A stretch of DNA of 64,000 nt from assembly GCA_946552115.1 (NCBI GenBank), contig CAMNRH010000013.1:16927-80926 (forward strand). The letters are read 5' to 3'. Positions 1 through 9,039 of this stretch are shown here, one piece after another; position 1 is the stretch's first letter, and every line of letters begins with the position of its first letter. The translations under genes and the position numbers were made by a program. A model generated the notes under the pieces. That model had not been told where the DNA came from and did not search any database. It saw only the letters and a list, made by a program, of their open reading frames with translations. Source of the stretch: an uncultured Lachnospiraceae bacterium. Its GTDB lineage: Bacteria; Bacillota; Clostridia; Lachnospirales; Lachnospiraceae.

Positions 1-96
1 CCGAAATACATATTTCATAAGCCGTAAAAACAATCTGCCTGGATTCTTAACATTTGATTTCACCCCTCTGGGTGTACGATTCATCGGTCCCGCCAT
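1..96 (-). CDS. ABC transporter ATP-binding/permease protein, N-terminal fragment running off the window edge
   Basis: Reverse-strand translation from ATG at 96: MAGPMNRTPRGVKSNVKNPGRLFLRLMKYVFR..., typical N-terminus of the second half of a heterodimeric ABC exporter; directly follows the ABC gene ending at 100. Confidence 0.6.
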   Translation of the reverse strand, partial: MAGPMNRTPRGVKSNVKNPGRLFLRLMKYVFR

Positions 97-99
97 CTC

Positions 100-1872
100 T
101 TACTCACCTGCCCTTCCATTCATATTTTCATCCGTATTCTCATCAAAATCACCGCCGCCCTTTGTCTGAGACTCATAAACCTCGCGGTAAATTTCATTGT
201 TTGTCAGAAGCTCCTCATGGGTACCGAACCCGTGAATCCGCCCCTCCTCCATAACAATAATCCTGTCGGCATCCTGAATACTGGAAATACGCTGAGCAAT
301 AATCAGCTTTGTCGTATCCGGAATCTCCTCCCGGAAAGCTTTGCGTATCTTCCCGTCCGTCGCCGTATCCACCGCGCTTGTACTGTCGTCCAAAATCAAT
401 ATTTTCGGCTTTTTAAGGAGCGCTCTTGCAATACACAGGCGCTGCTTCTGTCCGCCGGATACGTTGCTTCCTCCCTGCTCAATATGAGTCAGATACTTTT
501 CCGGAAACCGCTCGATAAATTCATCTGCACAGGCAAGACGGCACGCCTCCTTACATTCCGCTACAGATGCGTCCGGATTTCCCCATCTTAAATTATCCAA
601 AATGGAACCGGAAAACAGCACGTTATTCTGAAGCACTACCGATACCTGATTCCGAAGAACCTCCATATCATATTCTTTCACATTATGTCCGCCGACTCTC
701 ACTTCTCCGCCCGTCACATCGTAAAGTCTGCTGACAAGGCTTACCAGACTGCTTTTGGCGCTTCCAGTACCGCCGATAATTCCAATCGTCTCTCCCGATT
801 GTACAGAAAGATTAATATCTTTCAGCACCGGCTCGCTGCTCTCCTTTTTATAAGCAAAATACACCCTATCAAACTCAATACTGCCGTCTTTTACCTCCAT
901 AACCGGCGTTTCCGGATTATGAAGATCACTGGTTTCCTTTAAGACCTCCGCAATACGTCTCGCACTCGCCATACTCATGGAAATCATAACAAATACCATG
1001 GACAGCATCATAAGGCTCATAAGGATATTCATACAATAAGCAAGAAGACTCATAAGCTTCCCTGTCGTAAGAGAATCCGCCACAATCATCTTCGCCCCAA
1101 TCCAGCTGATAAGAAGAATACAGGAATATACCGTAAACATCATAAGCGGCCCGTTATACACAAGATTTTTTTCCGCCTTCAGAAAAATACGGTAGATATT
1201 TTCACTGGCACGTTTAAATTTGCCTGTCTCCTGTTCCTCTCTCACATAAGCCTTTACCACATGAATTGCCGACACATTTTCCTGAACGGATGCATTCATA
1301 TCATCGTATTTCGGAAACGCCTGCCGGAAATATTTTGTAGCCCGGCTCATAATCAGAAATAAAAGAATTCCCAAAATAATTACCGCCGCAAGATAAATAC
1401 CGGAAAGCCTCTTATTAATCATAAACGCCATAACCATAGCGCAGATAAGACTTGCAGGAGCCCTTGTAAACATCCTTAATGTCATCTGATACGCGTTCTG
1501 AATATTTGTGACATCTGTTGTCAGACGGGTTACTAATCCCGCCGTGCTGTACTTGTCAATATTAGAAAAGGAAAAATCCTGTATATGATGAAACATAGCC
1601 TCCCTTAAATTTTTCGCAAATCCGGCGGACGCTTTCGCACCGAACCGTCCTCCCCCGATTCCCGCAAATAATCCTGCCAAAGCCGCTGCAACCATAAGCA
1701 TCCCCACCCGGTAAATATGTCCAATATCCCCCGTATCTACGCCCTTATCAATAATAGAAGCCATAAGATATGGGATTACCATCTCCATAAGCACCTCTAA
1801 AATCATAAAAAGCGGCGTAATCAGAGAGGCCCGCTTATATTCTTTTACTTCTTTTAATAATATCCGAAGCAT
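100..1872 (-). CDS. ABC transporter ATP-binding/permease (MdlB/multidrug-exporter type)
   Basis: TM domain plus Walker A-like GGTGSAKSSL, signature VSGGQKQRL, Walker B ILILDDSTSAVD. Start set at internal Met (MLRILLKEVKEY) preceded by a ggagg-type RBS rather than the ORF start at 1959. Confidence 0.9.
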   Translation of the reverse strand: MLRILLKEVKEYKRASLITPLFMILEVLMEMVIPYLMASIIDKGVDTGDIGHIYRVGMLMVAAALAGLFAGIGGGRFGAKASAGFAKNLREAMFHHIQDFSFSNIDKYSTAGLVTRLTTDVTNIQNAYQMTLRMFTRAPASLICAMVMAFMINKRLSGIYLAAVIILGILLFLIMSRATKYFRQAFPKYDDMNASVQENVSAIHVVKAYVREEQETGKFKRASENIYRIFLKAEKNLVYNGPLMMFTVYSCILLISWIGAKMIVADSLTTGKLMSLLAYCMNILMSLMMLSMVFVMISMSMASARRIAEVLKETSDLHNPETPVMEVKDGSIEFDRVYFAYKKESSEPVLKDINLSVQSGETIGIIGGTGSAKSSLVSLVSRLYDVTGGEVRVGGHNVKEYDMEVLRNQVSVVLQNNVLFSGSILDNLRWGNPDASVAECKEACRLACADEFIERFPEKYLTHIEQGGSNVSGGQKQRLCIARALLKKPKILILDDSTSAVDTATDGKIRKAFREEIPDTTKLIIAQRISSIQDADRIIVMEEGRIHGFGTHEELLTNNEIYREVYESQTKGGGDFDENTDENMNGRAGE

Positions 1873-1993
1873 CCTATCCCTCCTCCAAAATTCATTGTAT
1901 ACATGCACATTTTTAATGTCAAAGACTATTTTTAATTCCTTATAAAAAGCTCTTGCCATCTAGTTTTCAATACTATATAATAACCATATTGGG

Positions 1994-2620
1994 GTGATGA
2001 CTATGGTAATTGATACAAAGGATATGTTAGGCAGTATTCTGTCAAGCATTGCAAGAATTGATTATATAAAGCCAGGCACGATTCCGGATATCGACCTGTA
2101 CATGGATCAGGTTACTACCTTTATGGAAGAACAGCTGGCTACTACAAAACGGTATGAGGACGATAAGGTTCTGACAAAAACGATGATTAACAATTATGCA
2201 AAGAATAACCTTCTCCCGCCTCCGGTAAAGAAAAAATATTCCAAAGAACACGTTCTTGTTATGATATTTATTTATTATTTTAAGAACATACTGTCCATTA
2301 AGGATATCGAAACCCTGCTTGCACCGATTACAGAAAAATATTTTCACAATGATAAGGACTTTAACATCACCTCTATCTACGAAGAGGTGTGCGAGCTTGA
2401 AAAATCACGCATCGACGCTCTCCAAAAGGATGTTGCCAGGGCCTATCATCAAGCGATGGAATCCTTTGAAAATACGGAAATTGAAGAGGAGGACCGCGAT
2501 TATCTTAAGCTGTTTTCTTTTATCTCGTCTTTAAGCTTTGACGTCTATGTAAAAAAACTTTTAATAGAAAAACTGATTAATGAACTTCCCGAGCCGACAC
2601 ACGAGAAGAAGAAAAAATAG
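1994..2620 (+). CDS. DUF1836 domain-containing protein
   Basis: ORF 208 aa; resembles the DUF1836 family (..MINNYAKNNLLPPPVKKKYSKEHVLVMIFIYYFKNILSIKDIETLL..). Confidence 0.75.
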   Translation: MMTMVIDTKDMLGSILSSIARIDYIKPGTIPDIDLYMDQVTTFMEEQLATTKRYEDDKVLTKTMINNYAKNNLLPPPVKKKYSKEHVLVMIFIYYFKNILSIKDIETLLAPITEKYFHNDKDFNITSIYEEVCELEKSRIDALQKDVARAYHQAMESFENTEIEEEDRDYLKLFSFISSLSFDVYVKKLLIEKLINELPEPTHEKKKK

Positions 2621-2638
2621 GGCATACGCCCTATTTTT
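2613..2638. terminator. Shared bidirectional terminator between convergent genes
   Basis: aaaaatagggc-atac-gccctattttt: 11-bp arms, 4-nt loop, A/T tracts on both sides. Confidence 0.75.
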
Positions 2639-2921
2639 CGTTAATCCTTTCAAATACCATATCATATCCGTCATTGCCGTAATTCAGGGAACGGTTTACT
2701 CTGCTTATCGTTGCCGTTGAAGCGCCTGTCTTTTCTGCAATCTCAAGATAGGTTTTATGCTCCCTTAACATTTTTGCCACCTCAAAGCGCTGAGACAACG
2801 ATAATAACTCATTGATTGTACAGATATCCTCAAAAAATGTATAACATTCTTCCTTGTCTTTCAGGCTCAGAATCGCATCAAACAGATAATCCACCGACTC
2901 TGTTCTAATCTTTTTACTCAT
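2631..2921 (-). CDS. YerC/YecD family TrpR-related protein
   Basis: 96 aa with TrpR-like HTH (LSQRFEVAKMLREHKTYLEIAEKTGASTATISRVNRSLNYG). Confidence 0.85.
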   Translation of the reverse strand: MSKKIRTESVDYLFDAILSLKDKEECYTFFEDICTINELLSLSQRFEVAKMLREHKTYLEIAEKTGASTATISRVNRSLNYGNDGYDMVFERINEK

Positions 2922-3112
2922 AGCATGCTACTCCTTTATGCTAACTACTTCTCCTCCCAATATTTTAGCACAGTAAATTTATAAAGTCTATCCTTTTTTA
3001 ATCTTTCATACAAACATTGCGCAGTGAAAACAACACCTGTGCGAACAGTAATCCGTATATATTTCTGCATTTTTACACAAACTAAAAAAAATTTTATCTG
3101 AGGAGGCTTTTT

Positions 3113-3313
3113 ATGAACACAGACAAAGAAAAAAGAAAGAAAACAAATAGTGAAATAATTGATTCCTACGATTATCTGTCAAATGCCGCATCCACTCAGG
3201 ATATGACCGGCCTGATTCCGTCCGGGCCGACCTCGAAAGAAGAGCTCGAGGCCTACGAGGAGCTGTATCACTTTCTTCCCCCTGACAGCGAAGCAAAAAA
3301 CATGGATTCATAG
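3113..3313 (+). CDS. Small hypothetical protein
   Basis: 66 aa ORF with upstream gaggaggc RBS. Confidence 0.5.
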   Translation: MNTDKEKRKKTNSEIIDSYDYLSNAASTQDMTGLIPSGPTSKEELEAYEELYHFLPPDSEAKNMDS

Positions 3314-3366
3314 GCACGAAGTCCGTTTTCACGGCATATACTAATGAAAAACCGGAGATTTTTATT

Positions 3367-3840
3367 ATGCCGACAACTTTAATACCGATTACCGGAATCG
3401 TACAAAATGTAGCTACTTTCGGCGAAAATTGCTGCGAACAGCAGGTTACCATCCGCAGCGGAAACGATGTAAATAATTTTATCATAGGCACGGACACCTA
3501 TGTAATCGGAGAAGTGCGCCTGCGTCCCGGTATGTCTGTCGCCGCCTTTTATGACGCGTCGCTCCCGATTCCGCTTATCTTTCCGCCCAGATATCAGGCC
3601 GTTATTATCGGAAGACGAAATCCTTCCGAAAATATTTTTGCAGGATATTTCGATGAATCACTAACCGCAGAGGATCATGCGCTGACACTGAATATCGGAC
3701 GTTCTACCGAAATTGTCACATCAAACGGCCAGACTTTCCGCTGCAGCCCTGCGGGACAGATGCTGATTGTTTATTACAGCGAAACCACACGCAGTATTCC
3801 GCCCCAGACAACGCCCCGCAAAATCATTGTTTTATGTTAA
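3367..3840 (+). CDS. Hypothetical protein
   Basis: 157 aa ORF without an obvious domain; same orientation as its neighbours. Confidence 0.6.
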   Translation: MPTTLIPITGIVQNVATFGENCCEQQVTIRSGNDVNNFIIGTDTYVIGEVRLRPGMSVAAFYDASLPIPLIFPPRYQAVIIGRRNPSENIFAGYFDESLTAEDHALTLNIGRSTEIVTSNGQTFRCSPAGQMLIVYYSETTRSIPPQTTPRKIIVLC

Positions 3841-3871
3841 TCTTTCCTCTCATGATTGACTTTTCCCTTCA

Positions 3872-3906
3872 ATCCCTATATCATTGAATGGGGATATTTT
3901 TAAGCA
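3872..3906 (+). terminator. Possible intrinsic terminator
   Basis: atcccta..tggggat followed by attttt. Confidence 0.4.
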
Positions 3907-3922
3907 TTGAGAGGAAAATAAT

Positions 3923-4927
3923 ATGAAAAAAATACTTATGATAGCTACCGGAGGCACCATCGCCTCCATGGGCGGCGAGCATGGCCTGGCACCGGCCATA
4001 ACCGGAGAGGAGCTGGCCGCAAATGTGCCGGGTATACAGGATAAATGTGAACTTACCGTCTTTCAGCTTATGAACATCGACAGCACCAATATGCGTCCCC
4101 GTGACTGGATTAAAATCCGAGACGCTGTTATGGAGCATTATGATTCTTATGACGGCTTCGTAATCCTACACGGAACCGATACGATGGCATATACTGCCGC
4201 CGCTCTTTCCTATCTGATTCAGGACAGCCGCAAGCCCATTGTTCTTACCGGCTCGCAAAAGCCGATGGGAAACCCGTACACCGATGCAAAAATCAATATC
4301 TATCAAAGCCTGCTGTATGCGCTTGACAGCCAGTCCTGCAATGTCTCGATTGTATTCAACGGCAAGGCTGTCGCCGGAACCCGGGGCAGAAAGCAGCGCA
4401 CAAGGAGCTTTGACGCATTTGAAAGTATGAATTTTCCACTGCTTGCCATTATCCATGACGACCGCATTATCCGTCATTATATCGGCACGCCCCCTGAAAA
4501 AGAAATGCTGAAAACCTATCATCGCCTGAATGACCGGGTCTTTGTGTTAAAGCTAACACCGGAGGTAAAAGCGGATATTTTTGAGCTTCTAATCGGACAT
4601 TATGATGCTGTCATACTGGAAACCTTTGGAATCGGAGGCATCCCGGAATACGAGGACGGCTCTTTCGAAAAAGCAATCTTCGGCTGGATAAATGCCGGAA
4701 AAACACTTGCCGTTACAACACAGGTCCCGGAAGAAGGCTGTGATTTAGAGGTATACAGGGTGGGAAAAAAATACAGTGAGCATCCCGGAATTCTGAAAGC
4801 AGACGATATGACGACAGAATCTCTTGTCGCCAAAATTATGTGGATACTTGGACAGACTAATGACCCTGAAACAATCCGCACATTGTTTTATAAACCGGTC
4901 AACCATGACCGGAATACAAATATCTGA
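3923..4927 (+). CDS. ansA: Type I L-asparaginase
   Basis: ATGGTIASMGG N-terminal motif and HGTDTMAYTAAAL motif. Confidence 0.92.
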   Translation: MKKILMIATGGTIASMGGEHGLAPAITGEELAANVPGIQDKCELTVFQLMNIDSTNMRPRDWIKIRDAVMEHYDSYDGFVILHGTDTMAYTAAALSYLIQDSRKPIVLTGSQKPMGNPYTDAKINIYQSLLYALDSQSCNVSIVFNGKAVAGTRGRKQRTRSFDAFESMNFPLLAIIHDDRIIRHYIGTPPEKEMLKTYHRLNDRVFVLKLTPEVKADIFELLIGHYDAVILETFGIGGIPEYEDGSFEKAIFGWINAGKTLAVTTQVPEEGCDLEVYRVGKKYSEHPGILKADDMTTESLVAKIMWILGQTNDPETIRTLFYKPVNHDRNTNI

Positions 4928-4951
4928 TTATTATGAAAATATTACGAAAAG

Positions 4952-4990
4952 AATCCCGGGATTTCTAAAGTTATTCAAAATCCCGGGATA
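4952..4990. terminator. Convergent-gene terminator built from a duplicated palindrome
   Basis: aatcccgggattt ... aaaatcccgggata between convergent asparaginase and the 4999 gene. Confidence 0.55.
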
Positions 4991-4998
4991 TTACTTAT

Positions 4999-5880
4999 CT
5001 ATTCTGTTTCTTTTTGCGGTTCTTTTCCCTCCGTCTCTTCCTTAGAGGCAAGCTCTGACATCAGATGCTCCGCCTCCCTTACATAAAAAATTCTTCCGCC
5101 GTTTTGCAGCACATACCGGAGATTTAATTTCGCACTCTCTTTTTCTCCTAATGCGGCATAAAGCTGCGCCTCTCTGATACGATACTCGATTCGCTGCCAC
5201 CGGGGACACATATTCCCGTTCAGCGCCTCTCTTTCTCTCAAAAAACGAAACGACGCATCATAATCCCGGTTTCCCATAGCACGGATAAAATTATTGCCTG
5301 CACATAGCATACGGAAGTATTTCTGCTCCCTTTTGTTTCTGATTCCGCTCCGGTATGCCTGTTCAAGCTCTGCCACATGTCCTCCCATTCCTCTTTTAAA
5401 ATAAAGCGAGGACAGAAGAATATAATAATTCAGCTTAAAGCTTCCCTTTAATTTGTAGACATTTATTCGCTGAAGCGTACCCCATGCCCTGTCAAACTCC
5501 CCCTGATAGTACTGGGCCAACGCATAATTACAGGCTAATCTGTCCTTATAAAACAAAATGTTCAGACGATTCAGGCATGCTTCATACAGATAAGGGTCGC
5601 AGGCTTCCGACAGTGTTTCTGATATTGCCCGCGCCCCGTAGCGCATCATAAATATTGCAAATGCCGCCAGCACAAGATAAACAGCAAATACACTGATTGT
5701 CAGCAGAAAAGATGCAAACCCTCCGACAACAAGGCTGATTCGGTAATCCATCCTGTAGATTTCCAGATAAATCAGATAAATAACCGCAGCCGCACAGATT
5801 CCGACTCCTGTCCATTTCCGTCTGTAATATTTTGCCATCACCTGATTCACTGCAGGCTCTATATGATATTCCATGTGCAT
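4999..5880 (-). CDS. Membrane protein with TPR-like C-terminal region, hypothetical
   Basis: Two N-terminal hydrophobic segments followed by helical repeat-like sequence (ALAQYYQGEFDRAWGTL..). Confidence 0.6.
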   Translation of the reverse strand: MHMEYHIEPAVNQVMAKYYRRKWTGVGICAAAVIYLIYLEIYRMDYRISLVVGGFASFLLTISVFAVYLVLAAFAIFMMRYGARAISETLSEACDPYLYEACLNRLNILFYKDRLACNYALAQYYQGEFDRAWGTLQRINVYKLKGSFKLNYYILLSSLYFKRGMGGHVAELEQAYRSGIRNKREQKYFRMLCAGNNFIRAMGNRDYDASFRFLREREALNGNMCPRWQRIEYRIREAQLYAALGEKESAKLNLRYVLQNGGRIFYVREAEHLMSELASKEETEGKEPQKETE

Positions 5881-5900
5881 CCACTTCTTTCCCTGTATTA

Positions 5901-8330
5901 TTAGCGCTGTACAATATTGATAATCTTCTTCGGAACATAGATTTCCTTTACAATTGTTCCTGTAAGCTTATCGGCAATGGCATCCTTTCCGGCTGCAACG
6001 GCATCCTCTTTTGAAATGTCTGCCGGAATCGAAATAACTGCTTTTGTTTTTCCGTTAAGCTGTACCGGAACCTCAATCTCATCGTCCTTCATGGCCTCTT
6101 CGTCATAAACCGGCCAGCCTGCCTTAAAGACGCTTCCGGTATGGCCTAACTGCTCCCATGCTTCCTCCGCTATATGCGGCGCAAACGGCGACAAAAGCAC
6201 CGTCATTGCAGAAAGGGTTTCCACATCGACACCGCCAGCGTTTTTCGCAAGCTCAATCAGTTTATTATTATGCTCCATAAAACCGGAAATCGCGGTATTC
6301 AGGCTAAAGCTCTCAAGACGCACCGTAATGTCCTTAATGAGCCTGTGCCGCTCCTTTATCATCTCTTTCGTTGCTGCTACATTCGCATCCTTGCTGTCCA
6401 TTACCAGATTCCAGAATCTCTTAAGGAAACGGTTGACGCCGTCAATCCCTCTGTCATCCCACTCGGCATCCAGCTCAGGCGGCCCTACAAACAGCTCATA
6501 CATCCTCAGGGAATCGCATCCATAATCTCTTACAAGATCATCCGGAGACACAACATTCCCCTTTGATTTACTCATCTTTATACCATTTTTACCGGTAATC
6601 ATCCCCTGATTAAAAAGCTTATGGAACGGCTCGTCAAAATCAATGGCTCCGATGTCGCACAAAAATTTTGTATAAAATCTGGAATACAGCAGATGAAGCA
6701 CCGCATGCTCCACACCGCCGATATACATATCTACCGGAAGCATAGCGTCTGCCTTTTCCTTAGATACCAGCTCCTTATCGTTATGATTATCCACATATCT
6801 TAAGAAATACCATGAGGAGCCCGCCCACTGGGGCATCGTATTCGTCTCCCTCTTTGCCGGTTTCCCGCATACCGGGCATTTACAGTTCACCCATTCATCA
6901 ATTGCGGCAAGCGGTGATTCTCCGGTTCCTGTCGGCTCATAGGATTCTACCTCCGGCAGACGGAGCGGAAGCTCTTCCTCCGGTACCGGCACACAGCCGC
7001 AGTCGGGACAATGCACAATCGGAATCGGTTCTCCCCAGTAACGCTGGCGGGAGAAAACCCAGTCGCGAAGCTTATAATTCACGGTCGCGCGTCCAAATCC
7101 CCTCTCTTCAATCATATGAGGGGCCTCTTTCTTAAGAACAGCAGATTCCATACCGTTCCACTCTCCGGAATTAATCATCGTTCCGTTTGCCTCCGTGTAA
7201 GCCTCTGTCATATTCTCAATTTCTTTCCCGTCTTTTGCAATAACCTGTATAATTGGTATACCGAATTTTGTAGCAAATTCAAAGTCACGATCATCATGAG
7301 CAGGTACGCACATAATCGCTCCCGTACCGTAATCGGACAATACATAATCTGAAAGCCAGATTGGAGTCTTCGCTCCATTTAACGGGTTGACAGCGTAGCT
7401 TCCTGTAAACACTCCTGTCTTTTCCTTATCCTGCATACGGTCTACGTTGGATTTCATGGAAGAATCATAAATATATTTTTCTACTGCCTCGCGCGTCTCA
7501 TCCGTAGCAAGGCCCGCCGCAAGCTCATGCTCCGGCGCAAGCACCATAAACGTCGCGCCGTACAGCGTATCCGGTCTTGTCGTATAGACCGTAATTTTTT
7601 CCTCTCTTCCGTCAACCGGAAAATCAACCTCTGCGCCGTAAGACTTTCCAATCCAGTCCGTCTGCATCTTTTTTACCTTTTCCGGCCAGTCAAGCTTGTC
7701 AAGGTCATTTAAAAGACGCTCCGCATATGCGGTAATCTTAAGCATCCACTGCCGCAGATTCTTTTTCGTTACCTCCGCGCCGCAGCGCTCACATTTACCG
7801 TTCACTACCTCTTCATTTGCAAGCCCCGTTTTACAGGACGGACACCAGTTAATCGGAAATTCTTTCTCATAAGCAAGGCCTTCCCTGAACATTTTTACAA
7901 ATATCCACTGTGTCCATTTGTAAAATTCAGGGTCGGTCGTATTTACCTCTCTGTCCCAATCGTAAAGAGCGGCAATCTCATTGATCTGTTTTTTAATGTT
8001 TTTTACGTTCTCCGCCGTGGAAATCGCCGGATGTACCCCCATCTTAATCGCATAATTCTCCGCAGGAAGTCCGAAAGCATCCCAGCCCATGGGATGAATA
8101 ATATAATACCCCTGCTGAAGCTTATACCGGCTCCACACATCGGAAATTACATAACCTCTCCAATGACCCACATGAAGTCCGTTTCCGGACGGATAGGGAA
8201 ACATATCCAGACAGTAATATTTTTCTCTTTTACTGCCGTCTTCATTCTCCGTTACATTAACCGGATTTTCCTCCCAGTTCCTGCGCCACTTTTTTTCGAT
8301 TGCCTTATGGTTATAAGGGATTCTTGACAT
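5901..8330 (-). CDS. leuS: Leucyl-tRNA synthetase
   Basis: 809 aa; HVGHWRGY (HIGH class I motif variant), KMSKSKGN (KMSKS), LeuRS editing domain. Confidence 0.97.
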   Translation of the reverse strand: MSRIPYNHKAIEKKWRRNWEENPVNVTENEDGSKREKYYCLDMFPYPSGNGLHVGHWRGYVISDVWSRYKLQQGYYIIHPMGWDAFGLPAENYAIKMGVHPAISTAENVKNIKKQINEIAALYDWDREVNTTDPEFYKWTQWIFVKMFREGLAYEKEFPINWCPSCKTGLANEEVVNGKCERCGAEVTKKNLRQWMLKITAYAERLLNDLDKLDWPEKVKKMQTDWIGKSYGAEVDFPVDGREEKITVYTTRPDTLYGATFMVLAPEHELAAGLATDETREAVEKYIYDSSMKSNVDRMQDKEKTGVFTGSYAVNPLNGAKTPIWLSDYVLSDYGTGAIMCVPAHDDRDFEFATKFGIPIIQVIAKDGKEIENMTEAYTEANGTMINSGEWNGMESAVLKKEAPHMIEERGFGRATVNYKLRDWVFSRQRYWGEPIPIVHCPDCGCVPVPEEELPLRLPEVESYEPTGTGESPLAAIDEWVNCKCPVCGKPAKRETNTMPQWAGSSWYFLRYVDNHNDKELVSKEKADAMLPVDMYIGGVEHAVLHLLYSRFYTKFLCDIGAIDFDEPFHKLFNQGMITGKNGIKMSKSKGNVVSPDDLVRDYGCDSLRMYELFVGPPELDAEWDDRGIDGVNRFLKRFWNLVMDSKDANVAATKEMIKERHRLIKDITVRLESFSLNTAISGFMEHNNKLIELAKNAGGVDVETLSAMTVLLSPFAPHIAEEAWEQLGHTGSVFKAGWPVYDEEAMKDDEIEVPVQLNGKTKAVISIPADISKEDAVAAGKDAIADKLTGTIVKEIYVPKKIINIVQR

Positions 8331-8553
8331 TTCTTTACTCCTCCTGTTATATAAAATGCCTTCCCATCTCCAAAGAGACGAAAAGGCTTCATTTCCGTCA
8401 TATTCTTAATTATTATACGGATACCGTAAAAATAAGTCAAGCGATTCTTCAAAAATTATAGTTGTTCCTGTCCTCTCTTTCGTGTATAATAGAGATAAGT
8501 AAACGGTACTGAAACAATTCAGTATAATATGATACATAAAGGAGAGTTCGCCA

Positions 8554-8976
8554 ATGGTAAATTTATTAACAGGCCCGAAAGGGAGCGGCAAGACACAGCA
8601 AATGATTGAGCTTGCTAACAAAAAAGCGAAAGAATGCAACGGAAATGTCGTATTAATCAAAAAAACCCATAGAGATACAGCAAGCGTAACCTTTGATATC
8701 CGTACAATCTGTATGGATGATTATACATCCATTACTAATATTGATACATATATCGGATTTTTATACGGTATGTACAGCTCCAACCATGATATTGAGCATG
8801 TATTTATTGACGGGATCTTAAAGCATGCCGACGTTTCACTTGATAATATGCCGGAATTTACGGAAAGACTGAAAAAGATTTCTGCAGAATGCGGTATTGA
8901 ATTTTATGTAAGCATCAGCGCAGCGAAAGATGATTTAAAAGATATCCACACAGAGGGCGTAGCCTTTATTAATTAA
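8554..8976 (+). CDS. Small P-loop ATPase-like protein
   Basis: Walker A GPKGSGKT; candidate Walker B HVFIDGI; RBS aaggagag upstream. Confidence 0.65.
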   Translation: MVNLLTGPKGSGKTQQMIELANKKAKECNGNVVLIKKTHRDTASVTFDIRTICMDDYTSITNIDTYIGFLYGMYSSNHDIEHVFIDGILKHADVSLDNMPEFTERLKKISAECGIEFYVSISAAKDDLKDIHTEGVAFIN

Positions 8977-9004
8977 TCTCAATACATCTTTTATTCCATG
9001 TATA

Positions 9005-9039
9005 AACAGAGGGGCGGATAATTCCACCCCTGTTTTTTT
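9005..9039. terminator. Intrinsic terminator
   Basis: aacagaggggcggataattccacccctgttttttt hairpin plus T tract. Confidence 0.75.

Noticed and set aside
1873-1959. N-terminal extension of the ABC transporter (MARAFYKELKIVFDIKNV...)
   Set aside because: The internal Met at 1872 has a strong ggagg RBS and matches the expected family start; the extension is probably untranslated leader.
8331-8550. T-box leader for leuS
   Set aside because: No AGGGTGGNACCGCG-like sequence or long structured leader upstream of leuS; the leuS upstream region is short.
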